From NCBI GenBank assembly GCA_036278755.1, contig DASUKL010000027.1, positions 1 to 5,798 on the forward strand: a stretch of 5,798 bases of DNA, read 5' to 3'. The position numbers and the translations under genes were made by a program. The notes under the pieces are model-generated. The model saw nothing but the letters and a program-made list of their open reading frames with translations, did not search any database and was not told the origin of the DNA. Source of the DNA: DASUKL01 sp036278755 (lineage in GTDB: Bacteria; Chloroflexota; Limnocylindria; Limnocylindrales; CSP1-4). Positions 1-4,214 of the stretch are shown one piece after another (the stretch's first letter is position 1; each line of letters starts with the position of its first letter).

Positions 1-144
1 GTCGCCACGACGAGCATCCCGGGCCCCACGGCCACCGAGCTGGCCCGCCTGAAGGCCGCCGCCACCAAGCCCAGCCACATCTACGTCGCCGGCGGCACCC
101 TCGTCGTCTCTGACGCCGTCCTCGACGCCCTCAAGGCCTACTAG
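1..144 (+). CDS. C-terminal end of a putative cell wall-binding repeat 2 protein (partial)
   Basis: The frame is open from the first base and ends at a TAG at 142-144, giving 47 residues of a gene that begins outside the window. The last half reads HIYVAGGTLVVSDAVLDALK. It matches the usual pattern of a cell wall-binding repeat 2 unit (PF04122 type): a short beta strand, a Gly-Gly turn, then Val-Ser-Asp-Ala-Val leading into a helix. The preceding stretch (TATELARLKAA) fits the helix before that strand. In known proteins these repeats occur in tandem and anchor secreted proteins to the wall. The rest of the protein, including any enzymatic domain or signal peptide, is not visible. The gene converges on the minus-strand gene to its right, leaving 23 nt between the two stop codons. 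The family call is pattern recognition on a short fragment; the reading frame is secure. Confidence 0.62.
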   Translation, partial: VATTSIPGPTATELARLKAAATKPSHIYVAGGTLVVSDAVLDALKAY

Positions 145-167
145 GCGGTGGTCTGGCTAGCTCGGGC

Positions 168-761
168 TCACTCGCTCGGGCTGGGGCTCGTGCTCGGGCC
201 GGGCGGACGGAGCTGGGCCTCGAGGGTTCGGAGCTCGGCTGTCAGCGGGGGCAATGCGCTGCAGGCGTCGATGACGTCCTGGGTGTCGCTGGCCAGGGTG
301 ACGGGGTCCCCGGCCGGACCGGCGAGGGCGATCTGCACGGCCGTGGCGATGGCCTCGTAGGCGGGGCTCAGGCGAAGGGCCCATGGGCGGCCGACCGAGG
401 TGGTCGCCAGCTCGTCGGCGACCGCCGAGGCCGACTGGGCCGAAAGCGTCACCCGGCCAAGGAGGGTATCCACTGCGGTGGCATCGACGCGCTTGGCGGC
501 GATCTCCGTCTTCAAGGAAGCCGCCAGCTCGGCGATCTGCTCGTGGGCCGCGATGGCCTGCGCCGCCAGCTGGGCCGTCGATGCGGCGCTGAGGGTGGGC
601 GTAGGGCGCGGGCCCAAGGTGGCCGGCGGCGCGGCCGGGCTGGCCGCCCCGAAGTGGGGGCCCGTAGCCAGGAACGCAGCGAGGACGACGGCCGAGCCCA
701 GGAAGGCCAGTCGCTCGGGCGTGATCCGCTCGCGCAGGACCGGGCCGGCGCTGCCGGTCAC
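168..761 (-). CDS. Single-pass membrane protein with alanine-rich helical exterior domain, function unknown
   Basis: I do not recognise this 197-residue protein. The start chosen is GTG at 761-759, which overlaps the TGA of the upstream gene (GTGA) and has a GGAG at 773-770, eight bases upstream. The same frame stays open much further upstream, but that stretch lies opposite the real frame of the neighbouring gene. A short charged N-terminus (residues 1-17) precedes one hydrophobic helix (about 18-35), then a Pro/Ala/Thr linker (about 40-58). An alanine-rich, probably all-helical region follows (about 59-176), then a Pro/Ser tail ending SPSPSE. The only cysteine is Cys167. Basic residues before the helix suggest the long domain lies outside the cytoplasm. 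The overlap implies translational coupling with the zinc-ribbon membrane protein, so the two probably work together. No catalytic motif is visible. A low-GC bias or other transfer sign is not seen. Confidence 0.8.
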   Translation of the reverse strand: MTGSAGPVLRERITPERLAFLGSAVVLAAFLATGPHFGAASPAAPPATLGPRPTPTLSAASTAQLAAQAIAAHEQIAELAASLKTEIAAKRVDATAVDTLLGRVTLSAQSASAVADELATTSVGRPWALRLSPAYEAIATAVQIALAGPAGDPVTLASDTQDVIDACSALPPLTAELRTLEAQLRPPGPSTSPSPSE

Positions 762-1549
762 AGCGTCGGCTCCGGTGCCTCGCCGATCAGGTCGGCGACG
801 GCGGCGGCGTCGAGGCTGACGACCGAGGCGAAGACGAGGCTGGGCCCGTCGGGCTCCTGGCCCCGGGTCGAGATCTGCAGGTCGTCGGCGCGCGCCCCGA
901 GCACGACCCGCTCCAGGGACCGCTCGAAGCGGACGGTCGAGGGCGTCGTCTCGATGGGGCCCAGGACCCACAGCAGCTGGCCGTGGCGGGCGAGGAGGTA
1001 GCGCACCCCGGCCGTGAGGCTGTGCCCCCCGGGCAGCAGGACGCCACTGGCCACGAGCGACGTGGGCAGGCCATCTCCCGGCGGCGCCGCGGCCTGGTGC
1101 TCGAGACCGGCCCGGGCCGCATCCGCCGTCCCTGCCGGGACGCCGGCCGGGGGCGGCGCTGCCGAAGGGGGGGCCGGCCCGGAGGCCTGCCCGGAGGTGG
1201 GGGTCGGTGGTGAGGGGGGATGGACGAGAGTCGGTCGGACCCGGGGCGCAGTAGCGCGGGCCTCGAGGGCCACGGCCTCGACCTGCTCCACCCAACGCTC
1301 CAAGGGGCGGTCGTAGGGGGTCCCGCAGCTGGGGCAGCGGATGGCCAAGCCCGTCGCCGGCTCGTCGCAGACGGGGCAGCGCCCGGGTGGGCCGCCGGCC
1401 AGGATCAGGCCCGCGGCAGGCCCGATGATGGCGCCGTAGACGAGCCAGACGAGGGGTTGGCGAGCCCTTCGGCGCGCGTACCAGCTGGTGAGCGGTCCGA
1501 AGACCATGGCCCAGCCGGCGAGCCAGGGGACGATTCCAGCCAGGTCCAC
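758..1549 (-). CDS. Two-helix membrane protein with zinc ribbon and C-terminal beta-rich domain, function unknown
   Basis: This 263-residue protein has two hydrophobic helices (about residues 3-23 and 32-51) joined by a basic turn, YARRRARQ. A zinc ribbon follows with the pairs CPVC (Cys58, Cys61) and CPSC (Cys72, Cys75), spaced as in ordinary Zn-binding ribbons. Residues about 107-160 are a Pro/Ala/Ser-rich linker. The last 100 residues (about 164-263) alternate hydrophobic strands and could be a small PH-like beta domain; that is an inference from pattern only. The start chosen is GTG at 1549-1547, because GAGG lies eight bases upstream and the first helix begins at once. An ATG at 1732 in the same frame would add 61 residues of Pro/Ala/Arg-rich sequence with no domain character. 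Its stop overlaps the start of the next gene by four bases. The ribbon probably faces the cytoplasm. Function is not recognised. Confidence 0.78.
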   Translation of the reverse strand: MDLAGIVPWLAGWAMVFGPLTSWYARRRARQPLVWLVYGAIIGPAAGLILAGGPPGRCPVCDEPATGLAIRCPSCGTPYDRPLERWVEQVEAVALEARATAPRVRPTLVHPPSPPTPTSGQASGPAPPSAAPPPAGVPAGTADAARAGLEHQAAAPPGDGLPTSLVASGVLLPGGHSLTAGVRYLLARHGQLLWVLGPIETTPSTVRFERSLERVVLGARADDLQISTRGQEPDGPSLVFASVVSLDAAAVADLIGEAPEPTL

Positions 1550-1557
1550 AGGTGAAG

Positions 1558-1561
1558 CCTC
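1558..1561 (-). promoter_or_regulatory. Ribosome binding site that decides the GTG start at 1549
   Basis: On the minus strand GAGG lies eight bases before the GTG at 1549-1547. This supports starting the zinc-ribbon protein here rather than at the in-frame ATG at 1732, whose extra 61 residues look like non-coding GC-rich sequence. Confidence 0.45.
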
Positions 1562-1752
1562 GGCGGCCAGGGGCCCGTGCGGGGCGCGAGCCGGCGGTTC
1601 CGGGGCTGCGGCCGCTGTCCGCCCGGGGCCCGGCCGACGTGGACCACCATACACCAGCCCGCCGGAGGGCAGGGCTGCGGCGAATGGTGCCCGGAGGCAC
1701 CGCCAATGTGGATGGAGCGGTGCGGTCACCACCGATCGGGTGGCCTAGTGTG

Positions 1753-1781
1753 TTGCAGGGTCGTTTCCGCTCCATTAAGGT
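1753..1781 (+). promoter_or_regulatory. Candidate housekeeping-sigma promoter for the dehydrogenase operon
   Basis: TTGCAG (1753-1758) and TAAGGT (1776-1781) are separated by exactly 17 bases. The first keeps the TTG of the -35 consensus. The second fits the relaxed TAnnnT form of the -10 element common in high-GC bacteria. The pair sits in the most AT-rich stretch of the window. Transcription would start near 1788, giving a leader of about 175 nt. This is a pattern match to a loose consensus with no experimental support. Confidence 0.35.
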
Positions 1782-1870
1782 GTGGAACAACACGGTCGCC
1801 CGTCCGGGGCCGTCGGCTCACCTCGCGTCTGGGTCTTGCACTCATGGATCCTTCCAGGCGCGAGGGGGTC

Positions 1871-1954
1871 ATGGCGACGTTCGAGGAGACCGCATCGGGG
1901 AGTGGAGTTCCACTCCGGAGGGCCGAGCTGTCGGCCCAGCCGGCAGCGATATGA
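1871..1954 (+). CDS. Possible 27-residue leader ORF upstream of the dehydrogenase
   Basis: An ATG at 1871 follows a purine run (GAGGGGG, 1862-1868) and opens a 27-codon frame that begins MATFEETASG and ends at TGA 1952-1954. That stop overlaps the Shine-Dalgarno of the dehydrogenase (GAGGGG, 1953-1958) and lies ten bases before its ATG. A ribosome finishing here could therefore re-initiate on the next gene. The frame runs through both leader hairpins, so translating it would open them. An in-frame ATG at 1844 has no good ribosome site. The peptide has no recognisable domain or run of one regulatory amino acid, so classic amino-acid attenuation is unlikely. Chance is a serious alternative in DNA this rich in GC. 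Confidence 0.28.
   Translation: MATFEETASGSGVPLRRAELSAQPAAI
1899..1937 (+). promoter_or_regulatory. Two tandem perfect hairpins in the dehydrogenase mRNA leader
   Basis: The first hairpin pairs GGAGTGG (1899-1905) with CCACTCC (1910-1916) around a four-base loop AGTT. Three bases later the second pairs GGGCCGA (1920-1926) with TCGGCCC (1931-1937) around GCTG. Both stems are seven uninterrupted pairs. The 3' arm of the first and the 5' arm of the second also share the palindrome CTCCGGAG (1913-1920), which permits a competing fold. No T-run follows, so this is not an ordinary intrinsic terminator. The second hairpin ends 15 bases before the Shine-Dalgarno. A role in translation control or mRNA stability is an inference. 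Confidence 0.4.
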
Positions 1955-1964
1955 GGGGATACCC

Positions 1965-3374
1965 ATGCGCGTAACCGTCGTCGGGCTCGGAGCCGTCGGC
2001 CTCGTCACCGCTGCCTGCCTGGCCGCGGAAGGCCATGACATCGTAGGGCTGGAGGCGGACCCTGATCGCCTGGCCGCACTGCGCCGGGGCGAGGTCCCCT
2101 TCCACGAACCGGGCCTCGACGAGCTGACCGCGACCAGCCTGGCCGAGCGGCGCCTCGTCCTCAGCGACTCGCCGGACGCGGCCGTCTCGACCGCCCGTCT
2201 CGTCATCCTGGCCGTCGGCACCCACGGGCCCGACGGCAGCTGGCAGAGCGCCTCCATGGTCCGCTGCCTGCTGGAGGTCGTGCCGCTCGTGGCCGACGAC
2301 GCGGTGCTCGTCATCCGCTCCACCCTGCCGCCCGACTTCGCCGTGGGCATCGCCGCCCGTGTGGCGGGGCTGCGGCGGGCCACCGGCCGTCCCGACGTGC
2401 CGGTCCTCCTGAACCCGGAGTTCACCCGCGAAGGGACCGCTGTCCATGACTTCCAGCATCCCAGCCGGATCGTCATCGGCATCGCCTCTGACCCGTCGGG
2501 CTCGGGTCTGGCCGCGGTGAAGCGGCTCTACGCCCACACCACAGCCCCTCTCCGGGTCGTCTCGGCCATGGATGCCTGCCTAGGCAAGCTGGCCGCCAAC
2601 CTCTTCCTGGGCACACGGATCAGCTTCGCCAACGAGCTGGCCGCGGTCTGCGAGGAGTACGGCGCCGACATCGAGGCCGTGGTCGACACGATGGCCCCCG
2701 ACCCCCGCATCGGCAGCTACTTCTTCCGCGCCGGCCTGGGCTTCGGCGGCTCGTGCTTGCCCAGCCAGGTGGCGATGATGAGTCGGGCCGTCCGCGAGCA
2801 CGGCCTGAGTACGCCGCTGCTGGACGCCGTGACGGCGATCAACGCCCGGCAGATCGAGCGCTTCGCGGACCGCCTGACGGCCTTCCTGGGCGACCTGGCC
2901 GGGGCCCGCATCTGCCTCCTCGGCCTGGCCTTCAAGCCCGGCACGGACGACCTTCGCGACGCCCCTTCGCTCAACCTCGCACGGCGGCTCATCGCCGCCG
3001 GGGCGGCGGTCGTGGCCTACGACCCCATGCCCCGGGCCCGCAGCGGGGCGGCCGCTCAGGTCGCCGGCCTGCAGGTGGCCGATAGCGCAGCCCAGGCCAT
3101 CGCCGGCGCCGACGCCATCGGCCTGGTGACCGAGTGGGCCGAGTTCGCGGCCCTCGACTGGGAGGGCCTGCAGGCCAGCCTCGCCCGGCCCATCATCATC
3201 GACGGACGCAATGCCCTCGACGCCGGGCGCCTCATCGGGGCCGGCTACGCCTACGCCGGCTTCGGTCGGGCGGACCGCGCCGTCCCGGCCGGGGTGGCGG
3301 ACAAGGCCGGCACGGTCGGTCACGACAGCAAGGTCGAGCCCGTCCTCGCCCTGGCCATGGGGCGGGTCGAATGA
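1965..3374 (+). CDS. ugd: UDP-glucose 6-dehydrogenase family protein with an altered active-site motif
   Basis: The family oxidises UDP-glucose to UDP-glucuronate in the cytoplasm with two NAD+, supplying uronic acid for surface glycans. The 469 residues begin with the dinucleotide motif GLGAVG (7-12), then AVGT (83-86) and the ST of IRSTLP (Thr120). NPEFTREGTAVHDF (150-163) carries Glu152 and Glu156, and Lys208 and Asn212 lie in GKLAANLFLGTRISF. The nucleophile is Cys264 in GFGGSCLP. The C-terminal domain has GLAFKPGTDDLRDAPS (320-335) and IIDGRNALD. The odd point is that CLPKD, the usual sequence, reads CLPSQ here, so the catalytic Asp is Gln268. A tail of about 30 residues after 440 extends beyond many bacterial homologues. 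The start is ATG 1965 with GAGGGG at 1953-1958. The gene overlaps the transferase by ATGA. Another nucleotide-sugar dehydrogenase specificity, or a weakened enzyme, is possible; the family is certain. Confidence 0.93.
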   Translation: MRVTVVGLGAVGLVTAACLAAEGHDIVGLEADPDRLAALRRGEVPFHEPGLDELTATSLAERRLVLSDSPDAAVSTARLVILAVGTHGPDGSWQSASMVRCLLEVVPLVADDAVLVIRSTLPPDFAVGIAARVAGLRRATGRPDVPVLLNPEFTREGTAVHDFQHPSRIVIGIASDPSGSGLAAVKRLYAHTTAPLRVVSAMDACLGKLAANLFLGTRISFANELAAVCEEYGADIEAVVDTMAPDPRIGSYFFRAGLGFGGSCLPSQVAMMSRAVREHGLSTPLLDAVTAINARQIERFADRLTAFLGDLAGARICLLGLAFKPGTDDLRDAPSLNLARRLIAAGAAVVAYDPMPRARSGAAAQVAGLQVADSAAQAIAGADAIGLVTEWAEFAALDWEGLQASLARPIIIDGRNALDAGRLIGAGYAYAGFGRADRAVPAGVADKAGTVGHDSKVEPVLALAMGRVE

Positions 3375-4189
3375 CCGTCGAGCGGGTCGTCGCCAGTCGC
3401 CAGCCGGCGGTCGAAGCCGAGCCTGAGGCGACGGTCGGGGCCGACCCGGAGGAGGCCGTCGAAGCCAGGCCGGAGTCGCCGACCGAGATCCACATCTCCG
3501 CGGCCCCGCGCCGTCAGCTGAGCGGCAGGCCGAAGGCGACGCGCCACGCGCTCCGGCCCCTCGAGCGCCGACCCTACCTCGTCGCCAAGCGGGTCATGGA
3601 CCTGACCGGCGGCCTCGTGCTCCTGGGCGCCAGCCTGCCGATCGTGGCCGTCCTCGGGCTCCTCATCAAGCTCGACTCACCGGGCCCCGTGTTCTACCGC
3701 TCGCAGCGGGTCGGGCGCGGTGGACGGCTGATCTCGGTGCTGAAGTTCCGCTCGATGTACATCGACAGTGATCGGCGCCTGGCCGAGCTGCGGGCCAGTG
3801 AGTGGCACCGCGAGGAGTTCCAGGCCCGCTTCAAGATCCGCGAGGACCCACGCCGGACGCGGGTCGGCCGCATCCTGCGCCGGACCTCGTTGGACGAGAT
3901 CCCCCAGTTCTGGAACGTGGTGCGGGGCGAGATGTCGCTCGTCGGCCCCCGACCGGTGGTGGACGAGGAGCTCGGCTTCTACCGTGAGGTGGCGGGCGGC
4001 CTGGCGGCCTACCTGGCTGTCCGGCCCGGCCTCACCGGCCTGTGGCAAGTCGGCGGGCGGTCCGACACGACCTATGGCCAACGGGTGCGGCTCGACATGC
4101 GATACGTCGAGGAGCTCGGCTTCCGCACCGACATCGCCATCCTGATCAAGACGCCCGTAGTGGTCATCAGAGGCAGCGGCGCGTATTAA
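3371..4189 (+). CDS. Polyprenyl-phosphate sugar-1-phosphate transferase (bacterial sugar transferase family)
   Basis: Members of this family (PF02397; ExoY/WbaP catalytic-domain type) move a sugar-1-phosphate from a nucleotide sugar to undecaprenyl phosphate on the inner membrane face, the first step of exopolysaccharide or O-antigen repeat synthesis. The 272-residue protein has a variable acidic N-terminus (about 1-45), a basic stretch, and the membrane-embedded helix at about 79-101 ending in DSPGPVFYRSQRVGRGG. The core motifs are KFRSM (125-129), DEIPQFWNVVRGEMSLVGPRP (175-195, with the catalytic Asp175-Glu176 pair) and RPGLTGLWQVGGRS (218-231). The end, GSGAY, is usual for the family. It lacks the extra N-terminal membrane helices of the large WbaP type, so it is a small, single-membrane-helix form. 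The start ATG 3371 overlaps the dehydrogenase stop (ATGA), implying coupled translation. The sugar substrate cannot be read from the sequence. Confidence 0.94.
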   Translation: MTVERVVASRQPAVEAEPEATVGADPEEAVEARPESPTEIHISAAPRRQLSGRPKATRHALRPLERRPYLVAKRVMDLTGGLVLLGASLPIVAVLGLLIKLDSPGPVFYRSQRVGRGGRLISVLKFRSMYIDSDRRLAELRASEWHREEFQARFKIREDPRRTRVGRILRRTSLDEIPQFWNVVRGEMSLVGPRPVVDEELGFYREVAGGLAAYLAVRPGLTGLWQVGGRSDTTYGQRVRLDMRYVEELGFRTDIAILIKTPVVVIRGSGAY

Positions 4190-4201
4190 GATCGCCCCGT
4201 C

Positions 4202-4208
4202 AGGAGGT
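4202..4208 (+). promoter_or_regulatory. Strong Shine-Dalgarno deciding the GTG start of the secreted protein
   Basis: AGGAGGT lies six bases before the GTG at 4215, in the 25-nt gap after the transferase stop. It is the best match to the anti-Shine-Dalgarno sequence in the window and fixes a GTG start that an ATG-only search would miss. It also suggests strong translation of this gene compared with its neighbours. Confidence 0.75.
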
Positions 4209-4214
4209 AGGACG

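Larger units (their letters stand above)
1550..1964. other. Divergent intergenic region between the zinc-ribbon operon and the glycan operon
   Basis: About 415 nt separate the two divergent start codons. The half nearest the minus-strand gene (about 1550-1740) is very GC-rich and shows only a 6-bp hairpin (1686-1701, GGTGCC and GGCACC around a CGGA loop). The stretch around 1745-1795 is the most AT-rich part of the window and carries the candidate promoter. The part from about 1790 to 1964 would be the leader of the dehydrogenase mRNA, with a possible short ORF and two tandem hairpins. No convincing minus-strand promoter was found. Long open frames cross the region on the plus strand, but they are the kind GC-rich DNA produces by chance. 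Confidence 0.6.

Noticed and set aside
160..220. Repeated GCTCGGG units as a tandem repeat or CRISPR-like array
   Set aside because: They are irregular and are explained by the Ser/Pro codons of the C-terminal tail encoded on the minus strand.
1686..1701. A 6-bp hairpin (GGTGCC and GGCACC) as a terminator or operator
   Set aside because: It is short, has no T-run, and such stems are common by chance in this base composition.
1550..1732. N-terminal extension of the zinc-ribbon protein from ATG 1732
   Set aside because: The added 61 residues are Pro/Ala/Arg-rich without motif or helix, and a good ribosome site sits in front of GTG 1549. It remains possible but less likely.
762..1793. A 541-codon minus-strand frame that would extend the alanine-rich protein far upstream to an ATG at 1793
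   Set aside because: This extension lies over the zinc-ribbon protein in another frame, and its residues are an Arg/Pro/Gly-rich string with no domains. The GTG at 761 with its ribosome site and overlap is a better start.
1780..1795. Weak dyad (GTGT and ACAC) near the predicted transcription start as a repressor operator
   Set aside because: Only four bases per arm match, too little to separate from chance.
1552..1974. Plus-strand frames of 125-140 codons across the divergent intergenic region
   Set aside because: They have no domain character and no ribosome site at their starts. Only the last 27 codons of one, from ATG 1871, have a plausible site and were kept as a weak candidate.
1869..3323. 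Long minus-strand open frames opposite the dehydrogenase (222 and 247 codons)
   Set aside because: The plus frame carries every motif of the dehydrogenase family. The reverse frames are the usual mirror effect of high GC at third positions and have no recognisable domain.
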